The notes: generated from the letters alone by a model not told the origin. 64,000 nucleotides of DNA from BJGV01 sp965205785 (GCA_965205785.1 OZ242188.1:1178001-1242000), one strand, 5' to 3'. Counted from the stretch's first letter, positions 1 to 10,482 are shown. A program made the numbers and translations.

Positions 1-716
1 CATCTATATACACATGACATACACCGTGAAGATGTTTGATAACCGGTATACATGCTTCATCAGAAATACGCTTAATCAGACCTTTGCCTCCACGTGGAAC
101 AATTACATCTACAAATTCTTTCATCGTAATTAGCTCACCTACAGCTGCTCGATCAGTGGTATTAATCACTTGTATTGCTGTTTCTGGCAGATTAGCTATT
201 TTCAAGCCTTCTTTTACACATGCAGCAATAGCCTGATTACAATTATATGCCTCGGAACCGCCACGTAATATTGCTGTATTACCTGACTTGATACACAATC
301 CAGCAGCATCAGCTGTAACATTAGGGCGTGCTTCATAAATAATACCAACCACACCTAGAGGTACCCGCATTTTCCCCACTTGGATTCCAGAAGGACGATA
401 ATTTAGGTCACTTATTTCTCCAATAGGATCGGCAAGTGCAGTTATTTGCAACAGGCCTTCTACCATATTCGTAACACCTTTTGGGTTAAGCGTCAGACGA
501 TCTATCAAGGCTGAATCAAGACCTTGGACCTTTGCTGCTTCCAAATCAGCTCTATTAGCAGCTAGTAGTTTCTTTTCATTTTTTCTGATTGATGTAGCTA
601 TTTCAGTAAGTGCCTTATTTTTGGAGGCAGATTCGATCTTTGCCATCGTATGAGATGCAGTACGAGCTTCACGACCCACCATTTGCATGTAGTTCTTAAT
701 GTCTACATTATCCATT
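1..716 (-). CDS. proA: Gamma-glutamyl phosphate reductase (partial, 3' end outside window)
   Basis: Reading the minus strand from an ATG at 716 gives an open frame that runs off the window edge, about 238 residues and roughly the N-terminal 57% of a ProA of usual length. The translation contains the typical aldehyde-dehydrogenase-fold segments GVVGIIYEARPNVT and ILRGGSEA and the later VPRGGKGLI. ProA reduces gamma-glutamyl phosphate to glutamate semialdehyde in cytoplasmic proline synthesis; proC, which finishes the pathway, lies at about 19 kb. It follows holA on the same strand, so it closes the leuS-lptE-holA-proA gene order common in Betaproteobacteria, although 243 bases separate it from holA and it may have its own promoter. 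The catalytic Cys region lies beyond the window. Confidence 0.95.
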
Positions 717-959
717 TTGTAGTCCCAAAGTTTTCAGTAAATATATAAATATTGATACAGTATAGCAAGTTAGGCCACCCACATTATTTCTATAATGTAA
801 TAATAGAGATATAGTATGCAAGGGGGAGTACACAACATTAAATATTGGGGTTTAAAGATAAACCTAATTTATATTATGCAAGTCACAAATAGACAGTCTT
901 ATCAATCTATATACGATAATTAGTATATTGATGAAACGATTTTATTTATTCTATAAGCA

Positions 960-1979
960 TTAATTTTTCTGGTATTTTTTAAACATAAAACTCTGTCCCA
1001 ATTGTACAAGTTCATCCCAAGCATCCCCTTTTGTAACACCTTTACTTATTTTATCAATTTTTGCGGCATGTAATAATGCTTGTACTAGCAATTTTAATCT
1101 AACTCGTTTGGCTGCATTCCCCATTATTTTTTGACGATCTCCCCATACTTTTGCTTCTTTCATTAATTGTGTATGAGGTTTACCAGAATCTAATCCCTTG
1201 CGAATAATGATCAATGATCGAATCTGTGCTGTAAGTATTGTTAAAATAAATGGTACAGTTGCGCCTTCTCCCCTTAGCCCTTTCAACACAAGGATAAAGC
1301 GGGCTATTTCCCCTGTCACCATCGCATCTGATAATTTAAAAATGTCGTATCTTGCCACTTCAAGTACAGCATCTTTTACTTGAGTAAAAGACAATGTACC
1401 TGGCGGGTATAGCAGCGCAAGTTTCTTAATCTCCTGATTGGCTGCTAGAAGATTCCCTTCTACTTTTTCAGCAAAGAACTGTAAAGTGTTTGGATCAGTT
1501 TTCTGATTCTGTATACTTAGACGTTGGCTAATCCAGCTTGGAAGTTGGTTAAATTCCACCAATGAGGCTGGGATCATTGGTCCCATATTTTCAAGGGATT
1601 TGAACCATTTAGTTATTTTCCCTTGTTTGTCTATTTTAGGTAATGTAACCAGAGTTAGAGTATCTGGCGGTAGTGAGCAACAGTAATCCTCAATCGCTTT
1701 TCCGCCTTCTTTCCCAGGTTTTCCTGATGGAATACGTATATCAATTAATCTTTGTTCGCCAAACAGAGATAAGCTGTTTCCTCTTAATAATAAGTCTGAT
1801 TTTTTAAACTGACTGTCTATTGTAAATATTTCTCTCTCAATATAGCCATTCATGCGGGCCTTTGTACGAATCAAATCAGCGGCCTCAATAGCTAACAGAG
1901 ATTCTTCTCCATAAACGGTATAAAATGTTAAGAGTTGCTTTTGGAGGTGTTGGGAAAGATTGGCTAGATGGATATGCAT
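960..1979 (-). CDS. holA: DNA polymerase III subunit delta
   Basis: This 339-residue protein matches HolA in length and style: an N-terminal segment reading FYTVYGEESLLAIEAADLIR, which is the degenerate first strand/helix of the delta AAA+ fold, a central LPSWISQRL/Q block, and a C-terminal helical collar with the FKLSDAMVTGE motif. Delta is the wrench of the clamp loader that opens the DnaN sliding clamp during replication. It lies 48 bases downstream of lptE on the same strand in the conserved leuS-lptE-holA order. No true Walker A is expected in delta and none is seen. Confidence 0.93.
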   Translation of the reverse strand: MHIHLANLSQHLQKQLLTFYTVYGEESLLAIEAADLIRTKARMNGYIEREIFTIDSQFKKSDLLLRGNSLSLFGEQRLIDIRIPSGKPGKEGGKAIEDYCCSLPPDTLTLVTLPKIDKQGKITKWFKSLENMGPMIPASLVEFNQLPSWISQRLSIQNQKTDPNTLQFFAEKVEGNLLAANQEIKKLALLYPPGTLSFTQVKDAVLEVARYDIFKLSDAMVTGEIARFILVLKGLRGEGATVPFILTILTAQIRSLIIIRKGLDSGKPHTQLMKEAKVWGDRQKIMGNAAKRVRLKLLVQALLHAAKIDKISKGVTKGDAWDELVQLGQSFMFKKYQKN

Positions 1980-2027
1980 TACTTATGATTTGATATGAGA
2001 AATTTTCAATATAACCTATAAAAATCA

Positions 2028-2543
2028 CTAGTGTTGTAATGTAGATAATCGCCGAATGATTTGTTGAGCAGCATCTCTATACATTTCTCTTGCAAGCATT
2101 TTTTCCTCTGCTTGTTTTGCCAATACTTGCGCATCTGCAAAGGGCAGAATACGACTTAAGTTAACTACACTAGGTGGAACAAGTTCTACTCCCTTTGAGT
2201 CAGTCAAACGATATGAAAGCCGATAACGTAACTGGAACTCACGCACTCTACCGCTTCCAGAAATAGACCAGATATGTTTAGTGTATTTTGCACTGATAAC
2301 ATGTAATGTCGCCTCAGCATCCAGTGGCTTATCTAGCACTAGCGTTTTACCACTACTTTGAATAGAATGCTTAAGCTCCCTAATTATAGCTTGCCTATCA
2401 AAAGCAGAAATGTATATTGTTTCAAATGGAATTGAAGCTGATCCTGTGCCACGGACCTGAAAACCACAACTCAATAAAAAAGTACTAAGTATAATAATTA
2501 ATATTTTTTTCATAGATGAACCACAGAAATAACTCAACTTCAT
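2028..2543 (-). CDS. lptE: LPS assembly lipoprotein LptE
   Basis: LptE is the outer-membrane lipoprotein plug of the LptD translocon that inserts lipopolysaccharide. The sequence shows a hydrophobic signal ending in LLSC followed by GFQVRG, the classic LptE/RlpB start of the mature protein, and the length (171 residues) fits. The listed ATG at 2543 overlaps the leuS stop in an ATGA arrangement and suggests translational coupling. An internal ATG at 2513 would give a more normal signal peptide (MKKILIIILSTFLLSC) and may be the true start; neither has a strong Shine-Dalgarno sequence. The position between leuS and holA supports the call. Confidence 0.92.
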   Translation of the reverse strand: MKLSYFCGSSMKKILIIILSTFLLSCGFQVRGTGSASIPFETIYISAFDRQAIIRELKHSIQSSGKTLVLDKPLDAEATLHVISAKYTKHIWSISGSGRVREFQLRYRLSYRLTDSKGVELVPPSVVNLSRILPFADAQVLAKQAEEKMLAREMYRDAAQQIIRRLSTLQH

Positions 2544-5155
2544 ATAACAATATTTACTAGTCGCTTGGGAACTACCACTATCTTTTTTATAGTATGTCCT
2601 GCAACAAATTTTTGTACCTGTTCATTGTCTAGAGCAATTTTCTCAATAGCTCCTCGTCCAGCCTCTTTAACAACTCGTATCTGGCCTCGTAACTTACCAT
2701 TCACCTGTACTACCATTTCAATTTCGTCTTGTACTAATACCTTTTCATCTGCTTCTGGCCATGGTTGATCAAGCAATTCAGTTTCTGGTCTGAGCTCCCG
2801 CCACAATGTATGGCAGATGTGAGGAACAATAGGTGAAAGAAGAAGCACTATATTCTCCAGTACTTCCTGTATCACGCTACGTGATACTTCATCAGAGCCA
2901 TGAATCTTGGTAAGAGTATTCATTAATTCCATTACTGCAGCAATTGCTGTGTTAAAAGTGTGGCGTCTCTCGATATCATCGCCAACTTTAGCAATAGTAT
3001 GATGTAATTGAAAACGAAGGTTCTTAAGTTCAGCAGACAGATTGCTATTAATTCCGGACTCAACTATGCTTAGTTGTAGATGTTTGTAGACTTGGTTCCA
3101 GAGTCGATTTAGGAATCGGAATGCACCATCTACTCCTGTATCTGCCCATTCAAGTGTCTGTTCGGGTGGACTTGCGAACATTATAAATAACCGTGCAGTA
3201 TCTGCTCCGTACGCATCAACTATTTTTTGTGGGTCGACACCATTATTTTTAGATTTTGACATGGTGCCAACGCCACCAGATTCTACTGGCTGGTTATCTT
3301 CACGTAAAATGGCGCTATTACATTTTCCTTGGTCATCTGTTTGAATATCAACATCAACTGGATTGAAGTAAGTGATTCGTCCAGCTTTTTCTTTTCGATA
3401 GAAAATTTCATTTAATACCATACCCTGTGTAAGTAAATCTGAGAAAGGTTCATCAAACTCAATCAATCCTAGTTTGTGCATCACCTTAATCCAAAAACGT
3501 GAGTACAGTAGGTGTAGAATCGCATGTTCAATCCCACCAATATACTGGTCTACTGGCAACCAATAGTTTGTACGTGAATCAGTTATAGTTTTATTCTGGT
3601 CAGCACATGTATAGCGAATGAAATACCAGGATGAATCAACAAAAGTATCCATCGTGTCTGTTTCGCGTCGTGCAGATTTACCACATTGCGGACAGTTGCA
3701 GGTATAAAAAGATGATTCTTTTGCTAGTGGATTACAAGAACCATCTGGAACCAGATTTTCTGGTAATACTACTGGAAGTTGTTCGTCTGGAACAGGTACA
3801 ACTCCACATGCACTGCAGTGTATGAGTGGAATTGGACAACCCCAATAACGTTGACGTGAAATACCCCAGTCACGTATACGAAATCGGGTTTTCTTATTTC
3901 CTAAATCTAATGTAGCTAGATCTGAAGCGATAGCATCAACCGCTATTTGGAAGTTCATGCCATCGTATTTACCAGAATTGACACACACTCCTTTCTTAGA
4001 GCTATACCACTCTTTCCATTGGTCGATACTGAATTCTGATTCAGATCCAAATTCTGCTGGCGGTGAAATAACCTGTTTGATAGGCATGTTATATTTTTTT
4101 GCAAACTCAAAATCACGTTCGTCATGTGCAGGTACGGCCATAACTGCACCTTCGCCATAACTCATCAATACATAATTAGCTATCCATATTGGTAGTTTTG
4201 AGCCGGTCAATGGATGAATCACAAACAATCCTGTAGATATACCTTTCTTTTCCTGTTCGGCAAGATCTGCCTCCATTGTGATGTTGTTCCTACATTCTGC
4301 GATAAAGTCAGAAATCTTTGGATCGTTTTTTGCCGCATGGAGTGCTATCGGGTGTTCAGCTGCTACTGCCACGTAAGTTGTACCCATTAAAGTATCTGCG
4401 CGGGTTGTGAAGACTTTTAATGCCTGTGAGGTGTTAGTTGAGGTATCTGCAGGAAAAGTAATATTCACACCAAAACTTTTACCTATCCAATTGGCCTGCA
4501 TCGTTTTTACGCGGTCTGGCCAACCTGATAATTTATCAAGATCACTGAGTAGATCATCCGCATATTGCGTTATACCAAGGTAATAACCAGGAATTTCACG
4601 TTTCTCAATCAATGCTCCTGTACGCCAACCGCGTCCATCTATTACCTGTTCGTTAGCCAAAACAGTTTGGTCTACTGGGTCCCAGTTAACTACCTGAGTC
4701 TTTTTGTAGGCGATCCCTTTTTTCAACATTCGTAGGAAAAGCCACTGGTTCCAGTGATAATAGTTCTGATTACAGGTAGCTAATTCCCTATCCCAATCTA
4801 TGGCTAATCCCAAGCTCTTCAACTGCTTGCGCATATAGTCGATGTTGTCATAAGTCCACTTTGCTGGGGACATTTTATTTTGTATGGCAGCATTTTCTGC
4901 CGGTAGGCCAAAAGCATCCCAGCCCATAGGCTGTAGCACGTTATAACCTCGCATATGGTGATAGCGTGATAGTAAATCTCCGATTGTGTAATTACGAACG
5001 TGCCCCATGTGAAGCTTTCCAGACGGATAAGGGAACATAGATAGGCAATAATATTTTTTCTTGCCTTGAACTTCGGTTGCCTTGAAAGCTCCTGTTTTAT
5101 CCCAGTAACGCTGGGCATCTAGTTCAATTTTTTGTGGGTTATATTTTTCGTACAT
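2540..5155 (-). CDS. leuS: Leucyl-tRNA synthetase
   Basis: Class I aminoacyl-tRNA synthetase charging tRNA-Leu. From the ATG at 5155 the protein has 871 residues, normal for bacterial LeuRS. The HIGH signature is HMGH at residues 49-52 and the KMSKS loop is MSKSKNN near residue 632. A central CP1 editing domain lies between them, and a zinc-ribbon-like pair of CxxC segments lies in the region with CSACG and CPQCG. An in-frame ATG 15 bases upstream (5170) is possible, but the start MYEKYNPQKIELDAQRYW matches the family start. It heads the lptE-holA-proA gene row and is divergent from prkB. Confidence 0.97.
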   Translation of the reverse strand: MYEKYNPQKIELDAQRYWDKTGAFKATEVQGKKKYYCLSMFPYPSGKLHMGHVRNYTIGDLLSRYHHMRGYNVLQPMGWDAFGLPAENAAIQNKMSPAKWTYDNIDYMRKQLKSLGLAIDWDRELATCNQNYYHWNQWLFLRMLKKGIAYKKTQVVNWDPVDQTVLANEQVIDGRGWRTGALIEKREIPGYYLGITQYADDLLSDLDKLSGWPDRVKTMQANWIGKSFGVNITFPADTSTNTSQALKVFTTRADTLMGTTYVAVAAEHPIALHAAKNDPKISDFIAECRNNITMEADLAEQEKKGISTGLFVIHPLTGSKLPIWIANYVLMSYGEGAVMAVPAHDERDFEFAKKYNMPIKQVISPPAEFGSESEFSIDQWKEWYSSKKGVCVNSGKYDGMNFQIAVDAIASDLATLDLGNKKTRFRIRDWGISRQRYWGCPIPLIHCSACGVVPVPDEQLPVVLPENLVPDGSCNPLAKESSFYTCNCPQCGKSARRETDTMDTFVDSSWYFIRYTCADQNKTITDSRTNYWLPVDQYIGGIEHAILHLLYSRFWIKVMHKLGLIEFDEPFSDLLTQGMVLNEIFYRKEKAGRITYFNPVDVDIQTDDQGKCNSAILREDNQPVESGGVGTMSKSKNNGVDPQKIVDAYGADTARLFIMFASPPEQTLEWADTGVDGAFRFLNRLWNQVYKHLQLSIVESGINSNLSAELKNLRFQLHHTIAKVGDDIERRHTFNTAIAAVMELMNTLTKIHGSDEVSRSVIQEVLENIVLLLSPIVPHICHTLWRELRPETELLDQPWPEADEKVLVQDEIEMVVQVNGKLRGQIRVVKEAGRGAIEKIALDNEQVQKFVAGHTIKKIVVVPKRLVNIVI

Positions 5156-5476
5156 AAATTCTTTTATCATTAAGCAGATAATTATAACGTGAAGAATGCT
5201 TGATTGCCGTTAATTACATGTATTTTTAATGCTTTAATATCAAATGTATAAAATTATTCTTTGGCTTAATAGTTGCTCAATACCTGTAAAATAGATTTCA
5301 AATTATAAGATTTAATCTGTTATGTTTGATTTTCTTGCTCATCTATTAATAAAAGCCGTATCATAACGAAATAGAAATCCGATTATTCTACTATTTGTAA
5401 TTTTGTTAAGGTTAAAAAGGTTACGGGCAATTCTTTATCCGTACTATTGTTATTACTGTTTCAGGAGAAATCTTGT
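5156..5476. other. Divergent intergenic region between leuS and prkB
   Basis: About 320 AT-rich bases without a coding frame. Both flanking genes point outward, so promoters for leuS (minus) and prkB (plus) must lie here. A CAGGAGA Shine-Dalgarno for prkB is visible at 5462-5468. I see no operator, repeat or RNA structure that I can name; a CbbR-type site (TNA-N7/8-TNA) was not convincingly located. Confidence 0.5.
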
Positions 5477-6349
5477 ATGTCAAAAAAACATCCTGTAATC
5501 GCTGTCACTGGGTCGTCTGGTGCTGGCACATCAACGGTCAAAAATAGTTTTGAGCATATCTTTCGGCGCGAGAAAATTAATGTAGCTGTAGTAGAGGGCG
5601 ACAGTTTTCATCGTTATGATCGTGACGCGATGAAGAAAGCTGTGGCTAAATCAGAGAAAGATCATGGTCGCCCTATCAGTCATTTCGGCCCTGAAGCCAA
5701 CGAATTTAAGAAGCTGGAAACACTTTTTAAGGAATATAGTAAAAGTGGTAGTGGGAAGACACGTCTTTATTTACATAACGATGAAGAAGCTGCGCCTTAT
5801 AAACAAAAGGCAGGCACATTCACTCCTTGGTCATCAATTGCCCGCGGTTCTGATATGCTTTTTTATGAAGGTCTACATGGTGGCGTAAAGGATGATTCTG
5901 CTGATGTAGCTAAATATGTAGACTTACTTGTAGGAGTTGTTCCCACAGTTAATCTGGAGTGGATTCAAAAGATTCACCGAGATACAAATGCTCGTGGTTA
6001 TTCGGTTGAAGCAGTAACTCATACTATCCTACGGCGTATGCACGATTACGTGCATTATATTACGCCACAATTTTCACGTACTCATATAAATTTTCAGAGG
6101 GTACCAACCGTTGACACATCTAACCCGTTTATCGCAAGAGAAATTCCAGCATTGGATAAGAGTTTTTTTGTAATACGTTTCCGGGATTCTAAGAATGTAG
6201 ATTTTCCCTACCTTCTTTCTATGATTCATGATTCCTTTATGTCACGCCCAAATACTATAGTTATTCCTGGTGGAAAAATGGGGTTGTCGATAGAACTAAT
6301 ATTGACACCATTGATTCTAGATCTGGTAGCCAAAAGAAAAAAGAAATAA
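5477..6349 (+). CDS. prkB: Phosphoribulokinase (proteobacterial type)
   Basis: Phosphoribulokinase phosphorylates ribulose 5-phosphate to ribulose 1,5-bisphosphate, the step that feeds Rubisco in the Calvin cycle. The ATG at 5477 follows CAGGAGA by 8 bases and gives 290 residues, the size of the short octameric proteobacterial enzyme. The P-loop GSSGAGTST is at residues 12-20. Further conserved segments are VEGDSFHRYDR, FYEGLHGG and HIN/FQRVPTVDTSNPF. It stands alone, not in a cbb operon, which is common in Nitrosomonas-type genomes. It is the main sequence evidence that the organism fixes CO2. Confidence 0.95.
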   Translation: MSKKHPVIAVTGSSGAGTSTVKNSFEHIFRREKINVAVVEGDSFHRYDRDAMKKAVAKSEKDHGRPISHFGPEANEFKKLETLFKEYSKSGSGKTRLYLHNDEEAAPYKQKAGTFTPWSSIARGSDMLFYEGLHGGVKDDSADVAKYVDLLVGVVPTVNLEWIQKIHRDTNARGYSVEAVTHTILRRMHDYVHYITPQFSRTHINFQRVPTVDTSNPFIAREIPALDKSFFVIRFRDSKNVDFPYLLSMIHDSFMSRPNTIVIPGGKMGLSIELILTPLILDLVAKRKKK

Positions 6350-6469
6350 GTAGCTACATTGATTTTCATAATAGAAGCTGTTTTAGCAAATTTTTTCTTC
6401 AGTGTTCAATGAACTGACGGAGGCTGTATAATCTTGGTTTAGAATTTACTCCGGAAACAGCCTTTACAA

Positions 6470-8683
6470 ATGTCTCTTCTACTTTCCGGTCTCAATAGTG
6501 AGCAGCTCCAAGCGGTTACTTTGCAACATCAGTCAGCTCTGGTGCTGGCAGGTGCAGGTAGTGGCAAAACAAGAGTACTTACTACCCGCATTGCGTATCT
6601 AATCCAATCTAATCAGGTTAGTCCTCACAGTATACTAGCTGTCACTTTTACTAATAAGGCAGCTAAGGAAATGCTCACACGTATTTCCAGTATGTTGCCA
6701 ATTAATACCCAAGGTATGTGGGTAGGCACATTTCACGGATTATGTAATCGTATGTTGCGTGCACATTATCAGGATGCAGGGTTGTCTCATGCTTTTCAGA
6801 TCCTTGACTCAGCAGACCAATTAGCTGTTATTAAGCGAGTTTTAAAAGATATCAATGCAGATGATGAAAAATATCCGCCACGACAGGTTCAGTGGTTCAT
6901 TAACAACGCAAAAGATGAGGGGTTAAGAGGATCTCAGGTTGAGGCATACGATGATTTTACGCGTAAGATGGTTGAATTCTATTCAGTGTACGAACAGCAG
7001 TGTAACAAGGAGGGCGTTGTAGATTTTGCTGAACTTTTGTTGCGTAGTTACGAATTACTTACTCGTAATGAGATTTTGCGGCGACATTATAGCGGTCGGT
7101 TCGGTCATATATTAGTAGATGAGTTTCAAGATACTAGTCAATTACAGTACAAGTGGCTCAGGTTGCTTGCCGGTGCTGAAGCGTCGGTATTTGTAGTAGG
7201 CGATGATGACCAAAGTATTTATGCGTTTCGTGGCGCCAATACCGGTAACATGAAAGATTTCGAACGCGATTTTCATATTTCAGAAATTATAAAATTAGAA
7301 CAAAACTATCGTTCACATGGCAATATACTGGATGCAGCTAATACATTAATACGTAATAACAGCGGGCGTTTAGATAAAAATCTATGGACCTCTGAAGGCC
7401 ATGGGGAACCACTGAGAGTATACAATGCGCCAACCGATTTTGATGAGGCTGCTTTTATTGTAGAAGAGGCGAAATCGTTACATGCAGAGGGAGTAGAGCT
7501 ATCACAAATTGGTTTATTATATCGTTCTAACGCACAATCACGTGTGTTAGAGCATGCTTTGTTTAATGCATCTCTGGCTTATCGAGTATATGGTGGCTTA
7601 CGTTTCTTTGAGCGACAGGAAATCAAGCATGCGCTGGCATACTTACGGATGATCGCTAACCAAAATGATGATAATGCATTATTACGGATTATCAATTTTC
7701 CTGCACGTGGAATTGGCGTACGTAGTTTAGAGCAGTTACAAGGCAGTGCCAAAGAGAAAGGTTGGAGCCTATGGCAGGCGGCACTAGAAAAGAATAAAAG
7801 TGGCGTTACTCTGAATCGGGGATTGGAAGATAAAGCTTCGGTCTCGCACATTGAGAATAAAAATACTGATATTCCAAAAAAGGGGCTTAACAGTTTTGTA
7901 TATTTAATTGACTCAATGCAGCAAGGTTGCTTGGAGTTAACGTTACCAGAAATAGTTGATCATATGCTAGAGCATAGTGGGCTAATAACTTACTATAGTA
8001 ATCAGCGTGAAGGTGCTAATAGGCTAGAGAATCTGAATGAGTTGATAAATGCTGCTACCAGTTACATTCAAGAAGCTGAAGACAGTAGTCTCGCAGCTTT
8101 TCTTGCGCATGCATCATTAGAGGCTGGCGAGCATCAGAGTGGTAATAATCAGGATGCACTTCAACTAATGACTGTGCATTCTGCTAAGGGGCTAGAATTT
8201 AATAGTGTTTTTCTCAGCGGACTGGAAGAAGGTTTGTTCCCTCATGAGAACAGTCGTAACGAAGCTGGCGGGTTAGAGGAAGAACGTCGTCTTATGTATG
8301 TAGCTTTGACTCGTGCACAGCGGAGAATGTATCTAAGTTTTACACAGAGCCGAATGCTGCATGGTCAAACTCGTTACAATACCCCTTCACGTTTTCTAAA
8401 GGAAATTCCTGAAAATTTATTAAGGTGGTTGAATCCTGTACAAGAAGAAGGAGTAATTAGGCAGCAAAAATCTGGACTCAGGGTGCAAGATCGTACATCA
8501 GGTGTTCTGGACTCAGAGTCTTCAAGATGGTGTATAGATCAGAACGTAATTCATGCAAAATTTGGTGCAGGTATAATCGTAAATTGTGAAGGTGGTGGCT
8601 CAGATGCTCGTGTTCAGGTTAAATTCAGCAAATACGGAACAAAATGGCTGTCATTGGAGTATGCCAAACTTGTTCCTGCTTGA
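6470..8683 (+). CDS. uvrD: DNA helicase II UvrD (SF1)
   Basis: ATP-dependent 3'-5' DNA helicase acting in nucleotide excision and mismatch repair. The 737-residue frame begins MSLLLSGLNSEQLQAV with Walker A AGAGSGKT at residues 27-34, has the Walker B motif VDEFQDTS near residue 215, GDDDQSIYAFRGA (motif III), and the C-terminal 2A motifs VHSAKGLEF and VALTRAQ. A UvrD-type C-terminal tail with the segment VIHAKFGAGIIVNCEGGG, a Tudor-like RNAP-binding region, is present. It is somewhat longer than the E. coli protein (720). The gene is convergent with the following membrane-protein gene. Confidence 0.95.
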   Translation: MSLLLSGLNSEQLQAVTLQHQSALVLAGAGSGKTRVLTTRIAYLIQSNQVSPHSILAVTFTNKAAKEMLTRISSMLPINTQGMWVGTFHGLCNRMLRAHYQDAGLSHAFQILDSADQLAVIKRVLKDINADDEKYPPRQVQWFINNAKDEGLRGSQVEAYDDFTRKMVEFYSVYEQQCNKEGVVDFAELLLRSYELLTRNEILRRHYSGRFGHILVDEFQDTSQLQYKWLRLLAGAEASVFVVGDDDQSIYAFRGANTGNMKDFERDFHISEIIKLEQNYRSHGNILDAANTLIRNNSGRLDKNLWTSEGHGEPLRVYNAPTDFDEAAFIVEEAKSLHAEGVELSQIGLLYRSNAQSRVLEHALFNASLAYRVYGGLRFFERQEIKHALAYLRMIANQNDDNALLRIINFPARGIGVRSLEQLQGSAKEKGWSLWQAALEKNKSGVTLNRGLEDKASVSHIENKNTDIPKKGLNSFVYLIDSMQQGCLELTLPEIVDHMLEHSGLITYYSNQREGANRLENLNELINAATSYIQEAEDSSLAAFLAHASLEAGEHQSGNNQDALQLMTVHSAKGLEFNSVFLSGLEEGLFPHENSRNEAGGLEEERRLMYVALTRAQRRMYLSFTQSRMLHGQTRYNTPSRFLKEIPENLLRWLNPVQEEGVIRQQKSGLRVQDRTSGVLDSESSRWCIDQNVIHAKFGAGIIVNCEGGGSDARVQVKFSKYGTKWLSLEYAKLVPA

Positions 8684-8715
8684 TTGAAGTAATTTAGTAA
8701 AAGCTGGCTGAATTA

Positions 8716-9465
8716 TTAAGCCTCAGGTGTATCAACAAATATTGCTTTGTAGCTCGAATAAACTGAGGCAAAATAAGTTGGTATTAGTATGAAAAATCCT
8801 AGTCCATAGGGAATTGAAGAAATTATTGCTAGAATTACTAGTGATATTCCATAAATTTGAAGAGGGATGAAATTTGAAAGGCAGCCTAAGAAACTCAGTC
8901 GTATAGCCTCATAAGGTGAGAGGTGGTCAAACATTATTAATAAAGGAGCAAACCAAGTGGCCATCATCAGTAGGGCATACAATACTAAAGCCACTAGGGT
9001 AGAAGATAGCATGTTACTAGAAACAGTTTTTAATTCATTTTCATTAACCCTTCTTCCTTCTAAGAGCAACTCCATCAAAGTTTCACCTGCCATTAGAGAG
9101 AATAAACTAAAAGTTAATATTGCTCCCACTAAAGAGATTCCTCCCAATGTTATAAGCGGAACAGTATTTTCTTTGAATCCTCTAAACAAGTGACTAATTT
9201 CTAAATTTTTATCTTGCTCAAGTGCCCTACATCCAGTCATTAGGCCAGCAAGGAAAACCGGTGAAAGTATTGTAAAAACAGCTTGTCCTATATTAAAAGG
9301 TAAATTTGCTACTGGAGTGAATTGGAATAGGTTGGAAAGTAAGACTGCAAAACTTAGCCAAGAACCGCATAATATGATCCAAAGTACCGGACTGCAACGA
9401 AAAAGGTAGAAGCCATTAATTATCCACTGCAGTCCTTGTTTAGTACCATTTTGTTTTGCTTTCAT
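8716..9465 (-). CDS. BPSS1780-type multi-pass membrane protein
   Basis: The 249-residue protein has about six hydrophobic helices and the features of the betaproteobacterial BPSS1780 membrane protein family: an N-terminal GLQWIINGFYLFRCSP and the segment FAPLLIMFDHLSPYEAIRLSF in the second half. Function unknown; inner-membrane location is predicted. It sits about 67 bases downstream of thrB on the same strand, so it could be co-transcribed, as is frequent for this family next to thrB/polA. Confidence 0.8.
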   Translation of the reverse strand: MKAKQNGTKQGLQWIINGFYLFRCSPVLWIILCGSWLSFAVLLSNLFQFTPVANLPFNIGQAVFTILSPVFLAGLMTGCRALEQDKNLEISHLFRGFKENTVPLITLGGISLVGAILTFSLFSLMAGETLMELLLEGRRVNENELKTVSSNMLSSTLVALVLYALLMMATWFAPLLIMFDHLSPYEAIRLSFLGCLSNFIPLQIYGISLVILAIISSIPYGLGFFILIPTYFASVYSSYKAIFVDTPEA

Positions 9466-9531
9466 CTCCTGGCGTTCCCTATTAAGCTAGAGTGAGGAAT
9501 TGTTCTTTGGTCTTGATCCATTAATCTCTGC

Positions 9532-10482
9532 TCAGACCCAGATTTCAGCCAGCCTGGACTGAGATAACAAATGCCAATGTAATATTTGCCTAAAATGGTC
9601 AGGATTTTTAGCATGAGTAAGTTCTCCCTCCCGCGGAAAATGGTAATCATACAGCCTTGATATCCAAAAGCGTAATGCTCCAGTACGTAACATGACTGGC
9701 CAGACATGGTGCTCTTTAGAAGTGAGTGGACGCGTGTAATGATACGCTCGGAGCAGGGATAATAAATTGGCTTCATTAAGTCTCCCATCTTCAGTTATAC
9801 ACCAGTCATTTGCAGTTATAGCAAGATCGTACAGTAGTACATCGTTACAGGCGAAGTAAAAATCTATTACACCGCCAATAGTTTTGTTATTGAATAGTAT
9901 GTTGTCACGAAACAAATCTGCATGAATTACACCTTTTGGGAGATCGCCAAATTGATAAAGTGACTGGAAACGTAGTTCTTCCTGAAGAAGAATTATCTCT
10001 TCTGTTGGTAGCAGAGGTATTAGTGTGGATACTATAGTTTTCCGCCATGTTTTGCCACGTGGATTATTCATTTTTTCTGGAAAAGATAGGCTGGATAAAT
10101 GCATGTTTGCTAGTAGTGTTCCTACGTGTGCACATTGTTCTGGGCTAGGATGTTCAAGTGGACTGCCAGGCAAATAAGTAACAAGGCTTGCTGGTTTGCT
10201 ATTTAAATTTCCAAGAAATTTATTGTCAAGGTTCATAATCGGGCTGGGACAAGGAACGCCATGATTCGACAGATGTACCATAAGATTAAGATAGTAGGGC
10301 AGTTCAGACGAGGTAAGTTTCTCAAAAAGTGTCAGAATATATTTACCATGTGAAGTTGTGACAAGATAGTTTGTATTTTCAATGCCTGAAGATATACCAT
10401 GCAACTCAATTAGTGTGCCTATAGAATAGCCTTTAAGCCAAGTAGAAAGCTGATCTTTAGTAACGGTAGTGAAAACGGACAT
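9532..10482 (-). CDS. thrB: Homoserine kinase (ThrB type II, APH-like fold)
   Basis: Phosphorylates homoserine for threonine synthesis. At 316 residues it matches the betaproteobacterial/pseudomonad ThrB, which has the aminoglycoside-phosphotransferase fold rather than the GHMP fold. The start MSVFTTVTKDQLSTWLKGYSIG is typical, the nucleotide region includes GIENTNYLV, the catalytic loop reads HADLFRDN near residue 187 and the metal-binding IDFYFACND follows. Gene order DUF2782-thrB next to polA is conserved in Betaproteobacteria. Confidence 0.93.
   Translation of the reverse strand: MSVFTTVTKDQLSTWLKGYSIGTLIELHGISSGIENTNYLVTTSHGKYILTLFEKLTSSELPYYLNLMVHLSNHGVPCPSPIMNLDNKFLGNLNSKPASLVTYLPGSPLEHPSPEQCAHVGTLLANMHLSSLSFPEKMNNPRGKTWRKTIVSTLIPLLPTEEIILLQEELRFQSLYQFGDLPKGVIHADLFRDNILFNNKTIGGVIDFYFACNDVLLYDLAITANDWCITEDGRLNEANLLSLLRAYHYTRPLTSKEHHVWPVMLRTGALRFWISRLYDYHFPREGELTHAKNPDHFRQILHWHLLSQSRLAEIWV

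Noticed and set aside
4819..5118. 99-residue frame inside leuS on the same strand
   Set aside because: Different reading frame of the strongly conserved LeuRS N-terminus; no evidence of overlapping coding.
9462..9788. 108-residue minus-strand frame overlapping the end of thrB
   Set aside because: Alternative frame of thrB; no motif, and the thrB frame is fully conserved there.
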